A stretch of 64,000 nt of DNA from Amoebidium appalachense (lineage: Eukaryota; Ichthyosporea), in the NCBI GenBank assembly GCA_963693365.1, contig CAVNZM010000009.1:3782001-3846000 (forward strand), given 5' to 3'. Shown piece by piece: positions 31,174 through 39,480 of this stretch (within the stretch, counting starts at the first letter, position 1; each line of letters opens with the position of its first letter). A program made the translations under genes and the position numbers. The notes below the pieces were generated by a model. The model had not been told where the DNA came from. It saw nothing but the letters and a program-made list of their open reading frames with translations, and did not search any database.

Positions 31174-31464
31174 CTAGTTGGATGTCACTCGTATGAGAAA
31201 GCGGAAGTAGTAGTCTTCCCCTTGGGGAACATTGTTTTGGGTTTTGATGTTAGATTTCTTTCCGGGTTTGACTGTGTAGGTTTCGCCGGTTGTTTTGCGC
31301 GTCCGACATGGCTCGGACTTGGCATATTCAAGGTTGGACGATTGGAGTAGGTACATGGGTATGTCTTGACCGTATGATTGGGGGTTCTTTGCCATCGCCC
31401 GCATCTCGCGTGGCAACAATTCAATAAAGCTTGCTGGGCAAGGCATCTGCGGCGGCCACAACAT
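31174..31464 (-). CDS. island gene 9: small basic protein, tentative
   Basis: The ATG at 31464 (MLWPPQMPCPASF) gives 96 aa; a later ATG at 31446 is also possible. The sequence has a plausible helix (IELLPREMRAMAKN) and then a Lys/Thr-rich C-terminal half ending FRFLIRVTSN. It occupies a gap that would otherwise be empty between rightward genes. An overlapping frame on the same strand (31185-31568) is open too, so the call is weak. No family is recognised. Confidence 0.45.
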   Translation of the reverse strand: MLWPPQMPCPASFIELLPREMRAMAKNPQSYGQDIPMYLLQSSNLEYAKSEPCRTRKTTGETYTVKPGKKSNIKTQNNVPQGEDYYFRFLIRVTSN

Positions 31465-31573
31465 GGCTGCATGTCCGTGAACAGAGTATACCCAGAGCGA
31501 TCCACATGCGTGTACGCACACCCCCTGCTTGTGGCACAATAAAATGCCCAGGTCTTGTTAGCCCCCACACGAT

Positions 31574-32170
31574 ATGCACATCCTTCATTCAGGTCGATAC
31601 GTTAGCAAGCAACTGGCTCTGCTGAGCGAACCAACTGATTGGCCGCCCGATCTGGCAGACACCCAACAGACTGGCATGGCACTGCCATGGCAGAGGGATG
31701 ACCCATACGTGTGCACCCGCGTTGGGGATCTGCGTATGTATTGGAAGGCTTTGCCGGATCACAACGTCGTCACGTTCACCGACGACAGGGCCGATGCCTC
31801 AGAATTTGTCTTCATACATTCACAGACCGGAGCCACGACCGCCGCGAAACACACACTACCGAGGCCAAGCCTCACTAACGTAAGAATCAACACGCGTACA
31901 CCTAACCACACAAATTGGTCACCCGCTTCGCTACCCACTGCCCGTATCGAACTGGGAGTGGCCGCTTCGCTTGGCTTGGGCGGTTTACCAATCATCCCGA
32001 TGCCCTCGTGGTTTGTCTACACGGACGACCTCGGCGTCCAATATGGATTTCGGGGTGTCAATGTTGCGATATGCATCGCGCGGTTCTGGCGCTTCAGGCT
32101 CTGTCTTGACATGTTCCCGTTCCCTGCCATAACGTTGTTTCTTGCCGTCTTGGACCTCCGCGGCGCCTAG
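31574..32170 (+). CDS. island gene 10: unknown protein with C-terminal hydrophobic segment
   Basis: The ATG at 31574 (MHILHSGRYVSKQL) gives 198 aa. A later ATG (MALPWQRDDPYVC) could be the true start. The N-terminal two thirds are soluble. Near the end a hydrophobic stretch (MFPFPAITLFLAVLDL) could anchor the protein in a membrane. There is no recognisable motif. The stop is followed within 9 bp by the next possible start. Confidence 0.6.
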   Translation: MHILHSGRYVSKQLALLSEPTDWPPDLADTQQTGMALPWQRDDPYVCTRVGDLRMYWKALPDHNVVTFTDDRADASEFVFIHSQTGATTAAKHTLPRPSLTNVRINTRTPNHTNWSPASLPTARIELGVAASLGLGGLPIIPMPSWFVYTDDLGVQYGFRGVNVAICIARFWRFRLCLDMFPFPAITLFLAVLDLRGA

Positions 32171-32178
32171 AATTTTAT

Positions 32179-32548
32179 ATGCTACAAGTAATGCTCAACA
32201 ACCTCTACGCCGTCTTCGCCCTTGCCGTCGGGTCGTTCGCTGCCCCACAGTGCATATACCAAAGCACCGGCCCCGCGTCCAGTCTCGCAGCCACCGAGGC
32301 CGTCGCTGAAACCGCACCTGCGGTCTGGCCCCCCCGGCATCCCCGCGCCGACAGACGATGAGGTCCCACTCGACTTCCCCGCCAGTGGCTCCGGGTCACA
32401 GATTTCCTCCGATGATGACGTCACCCCGTCCCCAGCCACCCCCACCACTACCCCCGAGACTTGGGTGTGGACACCCAGCATGACTCCCGCACCTTCTGCC
32501 CCGGGACCCAAGGCCCGTTGGCAGTGCAACTGCACAGTCATGGACTGA
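32179..32548 (+). CDS. island gene 11: short secreted or anchored Pro-rich protein, apparent frameshift
   Basis: The frame starting at 32179 opens with a signal-peptide-like segment (LNNLYAVFALAVGSFAAP) and runs out at 32361. A second frame continues to 32548 with Pro/Ser/Asp-rich sequence and ends CNCTVMD. A C7 run at 32329-32335 lies where both frames are open. One C fewer would join them into one ~120-residue protein. I cannot tell a consensus error from a real break. It lies directly upstream of the penton-like gene. Confidence 0.4.
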
Positions 32549-32573
32549 GCTTTTATGCTCACCCACCTGTAGG

Positions 32574-33932
32574 ATGTCGAAGGCGCGCTCCCGTATTCTC
32601 GACGACATGGCTTCACACATCGACTTCTCCGCCGCCATGGCACGACGGGCCTTTCCCCACGGACCCGCACTTCCAACCCCGTCCCGCACATCAGTGGTAG
32701 GCGATGCCTCCGCCCGGAGCTCACCCGCCCCGACCCAAGCGTCCCAGGCTCCCTGGCGATACCACTTTGTCAGCGGCGACACACATGGTGGCCCGCTGAA
32801 GATAGAGTTCTCCGCTCCCCGCTCGGTCCACGGTGTTCGCGTCGAGGGCGCACGGGTGCATTCCGTGTACGACGTGTCAGAGGGCTCCAACAGATTGGTG
32901 CTGGGGCTGTCGTTCCTCGACTCGCCAGATGGCCGCCACCCGGGCTCGTGGACACGTTCGACTGCAGACATCTACCTGCCGGTCGGGCACTATACAATCG
33001 GCGCCCTGTGCGCTGAATTGGAGGCCCGTCTAGATCAGGCCATCGCCGATTGCTACAAGCCCTCGTATAACATCGATGACATCGCAGACCTCCTCGACGT
33101 GTTCCCGGATGCAGTCCCGTACTACGCAAAGGTCACACACACGGCCGTCATCAAGGCCGCCGCCGAGCGCAATGGCGAGGCATGGACCCGCCAAGAAGAC
33201 TTCCTCGCAAAGGACAGGTGGGCGCCGCGCACTTCGGGCCCCGCCGATCACCTGGCCCACGAGGTGCTGCAGCTGGCGCAGATACACAATCGGGAGAACC
33301 CTTGGGCATGGCGAGAGCTGGCAAACGAGCGTGACCCCCACAACCGCTTCAAGTGGCCGTTCCACCACACGCTCTACTCGTTTATGTCCCCGTCGCAGCT
33401 GGCGATTCCCGATCGCCTGGTCATCAGCATCCACCACCACAAGACACTCACACCCGACGTCGTCAAGCACTGGGCCCCATATGCAACTGTCCCTACGTTC
33501 ACCCTCGATGTCCCACGCGGCCTTGCGCGCGTCCTGGGTTTCGAGGTCGGCGGCCACGTCAGTCACAGCCTCACCAGCGGGTTGCCCCCGCTTGCAAGGT
33601 ACTTCGACGGCCGCGACCACGCCCCCGTGGCCGAAGGCGACCAACAGCTTCCCTGCGCCGCAGACAACATCCAGTGCATCGTCGGGTCCACGCCTCCCCT
33701 GGCGCCTCGGGGCGCGCTGCTGGTCACGGTCATGCACGGCGAGACAAGCCTGCAGGGCCGCATCGTGTCCGCGGGTGTCCACGGCGCCGCCTGCGGCATC
33801 AGCGAAGACCTACAGGCGTCGCCGCAGCTCGCCACGTCGCTCGAGCACGTCGAGGGGCTGCGCGTGGCCGTCGTGGATGAGATGGGGTACAGGGTCGGCG
33901 GTCGCTTCACCGTCCTAGTTGGGATCAAATAG
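32574..33932 (+). CDS. island gene 12: candidate penton / minor capsid protein
   Basis: The ATG at 32574 (MSKARSRILDDMASH) gives 452 aa. After a disordered N-terminus, residues ~70-140 read GPLKIEF, VHGVRVEGARVHSVYDV and LPVGHYTIGALCAELEARL. Near residue 305 comes FTLDVPRGLARVLGFEVGG, and near 370-400 LLVTVMHGE. This order (basic beta strands, then Gly-x-Tyr-Thr plus helix, then a strand ending LGF) resembles penton or minor capsid single-jelly-roll proteins of Polintons, adintoviruses and large DNA viruses. An insert of ~130 residues separates the halves. The match is by eye. If correct, it would form capsid vertices. Confidence 0.72.
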   Translation: MSKARSRILDDMASHIDFSAAMARRAFPHGPALPTPSRTSVVGDASARSSPAPTQASQAPWRYHFVSGDTHGGPLKIEFSAPRSVHGVRVEGARVHSVYDVSEGSNRLVLGLSFLDSPDGRHPGSWTRSTADIYLPVGHYTIGALCAELEARLDQAIADCYKPSYNIDDIADLLDVFPDAVPYYAKVTHTAVIKAAAERNGEAWTRQEDFLAKDRWAPRTSGPADHLAHEVLQLAQIHNRENPWAWRELANERDPHNRFKWPFHHTLYSFMSPSQLAIPDRLVISIHHHKTLTPDVVKHWAPYATVPTFTLDVPRGLARVLGFEVGGHVSHSLTSGLPPLARYFDGRDHAPVAEGDQQLPCAADNIQCIVGSTPPLAPRGALLVTVMHGETSLQGRIVSAGVHGAACGISEDLQASPQLATSLEHVEGLRVAVVDEMGYRVGGRFTVLVGIK

Positions 33933-33978
33933 CCGCTCGCGGTCTTGGGGTTGGACGTAATGCTGGTGTCTCACAGTG

Positions 33979-34386
33979 ATGTATCTGGTACTGGTTGTGT
34001 GTGTCCTATGCGCGCTGACGTTTGCTGCAATCGCGGCTCGGCACCAGGCGGCGTCGGTGTGGCGGTCGGTGCGTGCGGTCATGGAAGGTCGTCCACTGCC
34101 CGACCCTGGACCCTACGCGGGCTGCGACGCAATCGCGTGCGGACAGGCGCTGTACGACAAGTACCTCGCCGAGGGCTTCGACGCTGACAGCGAGACCGTT
34201 CCGCAGTGCCGCAGCTGTCCCCGGGTCCACATATCGAAGAACAACGGGCTCCGCTACTGGGACGTCAACAAGGGCGAGTGGTTCTCACAGACGCTTCCAT
34301 ATCAGGCCTTCGCCGCGAACTTGCGTGGCAGGTGCGCCTGGACTGCCCGCGTGGCATCCGCGCTGCGCCGCGAGCCGCTCAAATAA
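33979..34386 (+). CDS. island gene 13: small membrane-anchored Cys-containing protein
   Basis: The ATG at 33979 (MYLVLVVCVLCALTFAAIAA) gives 135 aa. It opens with one hydrophobic helix of ~20 residues, either a signal anchor or a signal peptide. The rest is polar with paired Cys (CDAIACGQ, CRSCPRVH, RGRCAW), which suggests disulfides or a small metal site. The stop overlaps an AATAAA signal (34382-34387). It precedes the lectin gene by ~30 bp, and the two may act together at the particle or cell surface. Confidence 0.7.
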   Translation: MYLVLVVCVLCALTFAAIAARHQAASVWRSVRAVMEGRPLPDPGPYAGCDAIACGQALYDKYLAEGFDADSETVPQCRSCPRVHISKNNGLRYWDVNKGEWFSQTLPYQAFAANLRGRCAWTARVASALRREPLK

Positions 34387-34387
34387 A
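34382..34387 (+). terminator. poly(A) signal AATAAA overlapping stop of gene 13
   Basis: The sequence AAATAAAGC spans the stop codon, so the 3' UTR must be very short. Confidence 0.6.
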
Positions 34388-34417
34388 GCTTGCCAAACAG
34401 GACTGTGTGCGATTTTC

Positions 34418-35386
34418 ATGTGGGTCTACCAAATGGACTTGCCCCCGTCACAGGTTTTCCCCCGCCGCCCCAGCGTGTCTACGTGGGTGTGGTGCCTGTG
34501 TGCCCTGTTCGTCCTCCTCGTCGTGTACGACGTCAACCGGCCCCGCTTTTACCGCTACATCACCACCCTCAAGTGCAGGCGCCCCTGCGGCATATGCAAC
34601 AGCTGTCCGGTCTGCCCCCCCGAAAAGAAGTGCCCGGATTGCCCCACCTGTCCGACGTGCCCCACCCTGGCCCCCACAAAGTGCCCCACGTGCCCGACCT
34701 GCCCGACCTGCCCCCCCAAGGAGAAGTGCCCCGACTGTCCCACCTGCCCCAACGCCCCCACCGCTGTCGTGAAGAAGGAGGAGCCACCAGCCAGTAGCAT
34801 GGTGGGAAGCGGCAAAAAGATCGTGGGGTCCAGCACATCCCTTGAGGCGATCGTGTCGCCCGACGGTCGGTACAAACTGGTGCAGGAGAGAGATGGGAAC
34901 ACCATAGTCGCCGAACGCGGCAGCAACAAGGTCCTCTGGGCACACAACAAGACCAACAACGGTACCGCGCCCTACTCTCTCGTCATGCAGGAGGACAACA
35001 ATCTGGTGGTGTACGACGCAAAGGGTGCGGTCATATGGGCGTCGAACACCTACCGCAAGGGGAAGCTGGGCACGGCGATCCTGACAATCGAGAACGACGG
35101 TGTCGCCTACGTGCGCGACGCCGACGGAACCGTGCTCTGGCAGTCGGGTCTGCCGGTGTCCGGACCCAATTGGGTGCAGCGATTGGATGTCGGGCACGCC
35201 GGAAGCGATATTCGGTCGATGAAGGGGTCGGTGGACGAAGTGAAGACCGCGTGCGTCACAGAACCGAAATGCAAGTCTTTCTACTACTCGACCAAGGATA
35301 ATGTTGGATGGCTCAAGACGGTCGGCGCAGCGGACTCAAACTTAGCTTCGTATCCGGGCAACAGCACATGGTTCCTCATGCGTTAG
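34418..35386 (+). CDS. island gene 14: type II membrane protein with bulb-type lectin domain
   Basis: The ATG at 34418 (MWVYQMDLPPSQ) gives 322 aa. A single membrane helix (WVWCLCALFVLLVVYDV) lies near residues 23-42. A stalk of CPxCP repeats follows (CPTCPTCPTCP, residues ~60-115). The domain at ~140-245 has QEDNNLVVYD, a full match to the QxDxNxVxY sugar-binding motif of bulb-type (B) mannose lectins, with repeated VLWAH and VIWASNT strands. The end (DIRSMKGSVDEVKTACV, then CKSFYY) resembles a PAN/apple module. It probably binds glycans at a surface, for example host-cell attachment for a viral particle; the role is inference. Confidence 0.85.
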   Translation: MWVYQMDLPPSQVFPRRPSVSTWVWCLCALFVLLVVYDVNRPRFYRYITTLKCRRPCGICNSCPVCPPEKKCPDCPTCPTCPTLAPTKCPTCPTCPTCPPKEKCPDCPTCPNAPTAVVKKEEPPASSMVGSGKKIVGSSTSLEAIVSPDGRYKLVQERDGNTIVAERGSNKVLWAHNKTNNGTAPYSLVMQEDNNLVVYDAKGAVIWASNTYRKGKLGTAILTIENDGVAYVRDADGTVLWQSGLPVSGPNWVQRLDVGHAGSDIRSMKGSVDEVKTACVTEPKCKSFYYSTKDNVGWLKTVGAADSNLASYPGNSTWFLMR

Positions 35387-35469
35387 TTTGGATTGTATTG
35401 GACGCTCTGAGAACGTACGTACGTGCACCGTGCTCTGGAAGTCCGCACGATCTTCGGGCTCGGGTATGA

Positions 35470-35640
35470 TGACGTAACGACACCTCCCGATTGGGTTTGT
35501 GCTCGTGGACGTCCTTGATTGGATGGGCGCTCTTGGGCGGAAATCGCCATTGGGCGATGACGTCATCGTATCCCAAGCGGCAACGGCCATTAAAATGGCT
35601 CCAAGAATCGCACCGGGCAAACACGGGAACCGACACAAGA
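35470..35640 (+). promoter_or_regulatory. promoter with three ATTGG boxes and a perfect CRE
   Basis: ATTGG occurs at 35490, 35518 and 35549. The palindrome TGACGTCA at 35558-35565 is a full cAMP-response element. The ATG follows at 35641. Confidence 0.65.
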
Positions 35641-36591
35641 ATGGCGCTTATCACCGAGGCACCGTACTTTCTGCTCAAGGAGGAGGTCGACAACCCAGAC
35701 CTCGAAGCCAACATCAGGGCGCACCTGTTCCACCCCACCGTCAAGATCGACTTCTCGACCAGGAGCGCCATGGAGGTGATCACCCTGGACATCGTAGCCC
35801 TCTTCTCACGCGATCTGAACCAGTCCATCACCGTCAAGCTGCCCCCCGGCCTCCGCCACCTGTGCATAACGAGCGCATGGGACGACCAGTCGGAGAAGGG
35901 CGACCGTCTGATCCAACTCAACAGGTCAGAGCTCTTCGAGGCCGACGCCGCACTGCACCTCGTGGGCTTCGACGCCTGCACGGCGCTCGAGACCGTCGAT
36001 GTCACCTTCTACGGTGACCTGTTCATCGAGGGCGTCATCGCGAACGCCTCTGCCGTCCAGTTGTCTGCGTGCTTCGTCCGCGGTCGCATCTCAAACTGCA
36101 AGACCGTGCGCATCACACACGTCGACACCGACCTGCCCAGCGACGACGAGGACACCTACACCGACCCCGCGCCCCCCGTGCTCTTCATCCGCGCAGTCCA
36201 GCGCCTGACCATGACGAACCACTTCACCCCGTGGCGCGCCTACGACATGGAGACCCTGGTCGCTGTCCGCGCAGTATGGACTGCGTCGTTCATGCGCGCT
36301 ATCCGCACCCTGTGCAGGCTGCGCCACCTGTGCATCGTCTGGATCGTTGCAAGTCCTTACCACCCGCGCGTCCGCGGCATGTGCCTTCCCGAACACCCCT
36401 CCTTACTAGTCATGGAGGGCTTTGCAAGCGTCTCCTTGGACACGGAGTGCGCGCCTCGTCCGCGCCTCATCACCCCCATCACGTCCGATACCGTCGTCGT
36501 CGAGCTCGCCGGCGAGAAGTGGAGGGTCGGTGAAACGGCCCAGTTCTACGAGGTCGCACACGGCCTGTTTGCACGCGCGCCGCAGGCTTGA
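35641..36591 (+). CDS. island gene 15: unknown 316-aa protein
   Basis: The ATG at 35641 (MALITEAPYFLLKEEVD) has good context (AGAATGG). The protein alternates short strands and turns (VEITLD-like, LRHLCITSAWDD, ALETVDVTFYGDLFIEG, CKTVRITHVDT). This recalls a repeat-built beta or leucine-rich-like solenoid, though no standard repeat is clear. An acidic loop (PSDDEDTYTDP) interrupts it near residue 180. No family is recognised. AATAAA at 36669-36674 ends the unit. The coding sequence is GC-rich, as in genes 12-14. Confidence 0.75.
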   Translation: MALITEAPYFLLKEEVDNPDLEANIRAHLFHPTVKIDFSTRSAMEVITLDIVALFSRDLNQSITVKLPPGLRHLCITSAWDDQSEKGDRLIQLNRSELFEADAALHLVGFDACTALETVDVTFYGDLFIEGVIANASAVQLSACFVRGRISNCKTVRITHVDTDLPSDDEDTYTDPAPPVLFIRAVQRLTMTNHFTPWRAYDMETLVAVRAVWTASFMRAIRTLCRLRHLCIVWIVASPYHPRVRGMCLPEHPSLLVMEGFASVSLDTECAPRPRLITPITSDTVVVELAGEKWRVGETAQFYEVAHGLFARAPQA

Positions 36592-36668
36592 CCACACACG
36601 CACACACACCATGTACATTTAACTACACACACGCGGGGCTGGCCCCCGCCTTCACAACACACAAACTC

Positions 36669-36674
36669 AATAAA
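36669..36674 (+). terminator. poly(A) signal after island gene 15
   Basis: AATAAA lies 78 bp after the stop. An ATTGG box for the next gene begins at 36692, so terminator and promoter are packed within 40 bp. Confidence 0.55.
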
Positions 36675-36706
36675 CGTCTGTTTGTATTTTTATTGGTGCC
36701 ACACGT

Positions 36707-36997
36707 ATGGCGTATCGCTGGGAATACAAGCTCAAGGAGGAGCCAGGCAAGGCCCCCGTCATCCAGGCCACGGTTGTCCCCACAGAGGAAACGCAACGCC
36801 ACACCGAGCGCGAGAAGCAGCGCTACGCCAGGGAGCTCGCGGACAAGGGCTACATCGACCTGCCCGACGAGCTCGCGCGGAAGTGCGGGTTCAAGCACTG
36901 GGTGCCCAAGAACCAGGCCATGACCGCGATTGTCATGCAAAGGATGTTAGAACCCGATGACGAGCCGGAGCCGCCCATGGAAAATAAAGAGAAATAG
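36707..36997 (+). CDS. island gene 16: small charged protein
   Basis: The ATG at 36707 (MAYRWEYKLKEEPGKAP) gives 96 aa. It is strongly charged with a helical middle (REKQRYARELADKGYI) and an acidic Pro-rich tail (EPDDEPEPP). No Cys pairs or membrane segment are apparent apart from one Cys in RKCGFKHW. No family is recognised. AATAAA (36983-36988) falls inside the last codons. Confidence 0.68.
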   Translation: MAYRWEYKLKEEPGKAPVIQATVVPTEETQRHTEREKQRYARELADKGYIDLPDELARKCGFKHWVPKNQAMTAIVMQRMLEPDDEPEPPMENKEK

Positions 36998-37019
36998 GCA
37001 GCGCGACAGATCAGGGGGG

Positions 37020-37226
37020 ATGTTGTGGCTTTGATTGGTGCAAGGTCTTTGGATGTGACTTCTGATTTCCGATTGGTGGATCTTGTGTTTGCTCTTTAAT
37101 TGGTTCTTGATTGGTTGACGGGTGATCTGATTGGCTTGATGCTTGCGCGACATCCGGTATAAAAGCTTACCACACAAGAACAGGCCACCAGTTCGCATTT
37201 CCAATTTCACATGAACATTCTGTGTT
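37020..37226 (+). promoter_or_regulatory. model island promoter: five ATTGG boxes plus TATAAAA
   Basis: ATTGG lies at 37034, 37072, 37099, 37110 and 37130. TATAAAA lies at 37158-37164 and the ATG at 37227. This is the clearest example of the island's promoter layout. Confidence 0.75.
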
Positions 37227-38099
37227 ATGAAAATGCCGGTGCGCATGGAACTGACCCGCATCGCCACGGAGGACGAGCTCACGAGGTACCTAGACCGCAA
37301 ATTTGAATGCGTTACAGAATGGACGGCCGATGGCCGGGATTGGTCGTGCCTAATTGAGTCGAGATGGGACCACGCACACAGGGTGGCTATTCCCATTCTG
37401 TCAAACGGACAGATCAGTGTCCAGAGTGTTGGTGTAAATGGCATGACTCGTTATGAGCGCGACGAACGTTCCATGCGCGGCTACATCAAACTGTACAAGC
37501 CCGGACACCCCGTTACCGACCCGACCCTCAGCGAATACTACTATGAATTCGACACCACGCTCAGCGACAGCGAGGCCGGCATGGGGTATGGTTACAGATG
37601 TGAACGACGGCCCCCCGTATACGCCACCAAGCCGACCAGAGACGGATGGGTTTTCTGGAACGTTTTTGGGGATCCCAACTTGGATGAAGTCGATGGTGTG
37701 GCGCCTGCCATCTCCAGGAAACCCTACTGGGTCATGCCCAGCCTCCTGTTTGAGAACGTCGTATGCACTACCCCATCCCCTGCCGCGCCTCCGTCCACCC
37801 TGCAAGAGGGTGCCTACCGCGTCGGGATCGAGCACGGTGCCCCCGTTTCGATGGCCCCCGGCGCTGTGGCCGCTCAAGACTTCACCACCGCGCTTGACGA
37901 CTGGGCCTCCGAGTGGCTCGACCCGTTCTTTGAGCGGGTCAACGTCCAGGTCGAGAACGCGGGTCTGCCGCTAAGAGACGCCGTGTTGGACACCGTCCAC
38001 GCCCGCAACCGCACAACCGAGTTCTTCGGCCTGCCTCGCAGCCTGCGTAGAGGACCGACACCGTGGAACAACTCAGGCCATGTAGGACACGCACTTTGA
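37227..38099 (+). CDS. island gene 17: unknown 290-aa protein
   Basis: The ATG at 37227 (MKMPVRMELTRIATEDEL) lies 63 bp downstream of a TATAAAA box. The protein is Tyr/Trp-rich and looks globular (TRYLDRKFECVTEWTADG, WVFWNVFGDPN, PYWVMPSLLFENVV). The C-terminal ~60 residues form a helical segment (LDDWASEWLDPFFERVNVQV) followed by a basic tail. There are no catalytic signatures I recognise. AATAAA at 38165-38170 follows the stop. Confidence 0.75.
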   Translation: MKMPVRMELTRIATEDELTRYLDRKFECVTEWTADGRDWSCLIESRWDHAHRVAIPILSNGQISVQSVGVNGMTRYERDERSMRGYIKLYKPGHPVTDPTLSEYYYEFDTTLSDSEAGMGYGYRCERRPPVYATKPTRDGWVFWNVFGDPNLDEVDGVAPAISRKPYWVMPSLLFENVVCTTPSPAAPPSTLQEGAYRVGIEHGAPVSMAPGAVAAQDFTTALDDWASEWLDPFFERVNVQVENAGLPLRDAVLDTVHARNRTTEFFGLPRSLRRGPTPWNNSGHVGHAL

Positions 38100-38297
38100 A
38101 GACGGCTTGCCGTGGATTTGTCCTCCGCGGACAGGCCCGCTTGGGGTCTTGTGGGTTTCGTCCTAATAAATGCAGGTGACTGGTCACCGGTGGCACTGTA
38201 TCCGCTATTTTTGGAGGAATGTCATTTGTATATTGATAAACAATAAAACCCAGTGATCGTTGGTCAGTCGTGTCAATTTAATCTTTTTCCTTGTGAA

Positions 38298-38645
38298 ATG
38301 GACGTGGAAGTGTACAACCCCGGGTGTTATTGGTACGTGGGAGATCGCGGGCGGTTAGACAACATGCTGCGCAGCGCGCGTGCTCACTCTGGGACTGTGG
38401 TTCTTTCCGCGACGAGTGATTTGATTACACAAGTATGTGGAGTGGATCAAAAAAGCCGCTTTGTTGTGAACGCGTTGGCGAGCAGCCTGTCGATTCCAGA
38501 TATATGTTGGAATGTCGGTGAACTCGTCGGTGTTTTGACAAAAACACAGTCTCGTGTACCGGAAGTCGTGGTGATTGCCAAGCGAGAGCCCTGGTGGGAT
38601 CCACCTTTCAAAGGGGTGGGTCGTTTCAAGTTGATACGGGTGTAG
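38298..38645 (+). CDS. island gene 18: unknown 115-aa protein
   Basis: The first ATG in frame is 38298 (MDVEVYNPGCYWYVGD). The sequence alternates strands and helices (GTVVLSATSDLITQVCGVD, VGELVGVLTKTQSRVPEVVV) and ends FKLIRV, which suggests a compact alpha/beta fold. There is no family match. Its 3' end overlaps by 20 bp a possible leftward membrane-protein gene. Confidence 0.62.
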   Translation: MDVEVYNPGCYWYVGDRGRLDNMLRSARAHSGTVVLSATSDLITQVCGVDQKSRFVVNALASSLSIPDICWNVGELVGVLTKTQSRVPEVVVIAKREPWWDPPFKGVGRFKLIRV

Positions 38646-38895
38646 CACCTGAAAGTATTTTCTGTGCGGTTTCCGTCTCGGTGAATTGTGTGGATGTGGT
38701 GTATGTATATGCAAGCATTAGTGGCAACAGTATCCACATCCAGCGAATCATGAAGTTGTCGCATAATGGGTCCAGTATTGGGTGGGACCCGGTTTTTTGC
38801 TTCAGTGATCTGTTTATTCTATGAACGTCACATGATATCAGCGTCAACCAGAACAGGACGAATGAGATGGCGGACGCGACTACCCAAGGCCACAT
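38626..38895 (-). CDS. island gene 19: small two-helix membrane protein, tentative
   Basis: The ATG at 38895 (MWPWVVASAISFVLFWLTLI) gives 89 aa. It has an N-terminal hydrophobic helix and a second hydrophobic stretch (MWILLPLMLAYTY) near residues 50-62. The tail is polar and Thr-rich. It is the only supportable frame in the 38646-38895 stretch. Its upstream side faces the repeat array at 38980-39165. The main doubt is that hydrophobic open frames can arise by chance. Confidence 0.42.
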   Translation of the reverse strand: MWPWVVASAISFVLFWLTLISCDVHRINRSLKQKTGSHPILDPLCDNFMIRWMWILLPLMLAYTYTTSTQFTETETAQKILSGATPVST

Positions 38896-38979
38896 TGTGC
38901 ACTTGTACCAATAAAAAGAGGAAGCCTGTGTCTGTCGCGCGATACGACCCTTCACAGCACCGCCTGGGCCTTTTTTTTC

Positions 38980-39165
38980 GATCCGTATCTAAATCGGATC
39001 TGGTTGGTCCGCCCGGTTTGACCGCTGATCTGATTAGTCCGCCCGGTTTGACCGCTGATCTAATTGGTTTGTGTGTTTTGACCGTTGATCTGATTGGTCC
39101 ATCCGGTTTGACCGTTGATCTGATTGGTTCGCGTGGTTTGACCGCTGATCTGATTGGTCCCGAAC
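38980..39165. repeat. five ~30-bp repeats with ATTGG box
   Basis: The repeated core is GGTTTGACCGCTGATCTGAT followed by TGGTCCGCCC or a variant. Each unit keeps a GATTGG, GGTTGG or GATTAG box. The array sits between the leftward frame at 38895 and the rightward gene at 39870. Sequence to 39475 adds more ATTGG boxes (39290, 39340, 39372, 39415) and a T18 run at 39248, but no gene. Confidence 0.8.
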
Positions 39166-39450
39166 GCCGCGGTAGTCACCATAATGGGAAGCATGTGTGG
39201 TGGCGTGCTTTTTGCGTGGTTTGGTTGGTTGTTCACTCGGTGAACTTTATTTTTTTTTTTTTTTTTTGCAAAGCGAAACACGAGGCCACTTGATTGGCCA
39301 GACGAAATAATCACTCCAAAAAACGTTAAAGGCGAGCCCTAATTGGCCAAGCGAAATTAAAGCATTGTTTTAATTGGCTATGTTTCTGCTGAGTTGAACC
39401 CTACGTGATGCGCATTGGTTCGTTTTGGTGGTTGCGCTAATGCAGATGTT

Positions 39451-39457
39451 TATAAGG
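39451..39457 (+). promoter_or_regulatory. TATA box TATAAGG before 74-bp repeats
   Basis: TTTATAAGGACTC follows several ATTGG boxes. The next ATG-led gene starts 410 bp downstream, so the repeats that follow would form its 5' UTR. Confidence 0.5.
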
Positions 39458-39480
39458 ACTCTTCGCGTCGCAGAAGCCTT

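Noticed and set aside
32770-34943. Several long GC-rich frames overlapping genes 12-14 on other frames or strand
   Set aside because: High GC suppresses stops; only the frames chosen show domains, a membrane helix or a good start.
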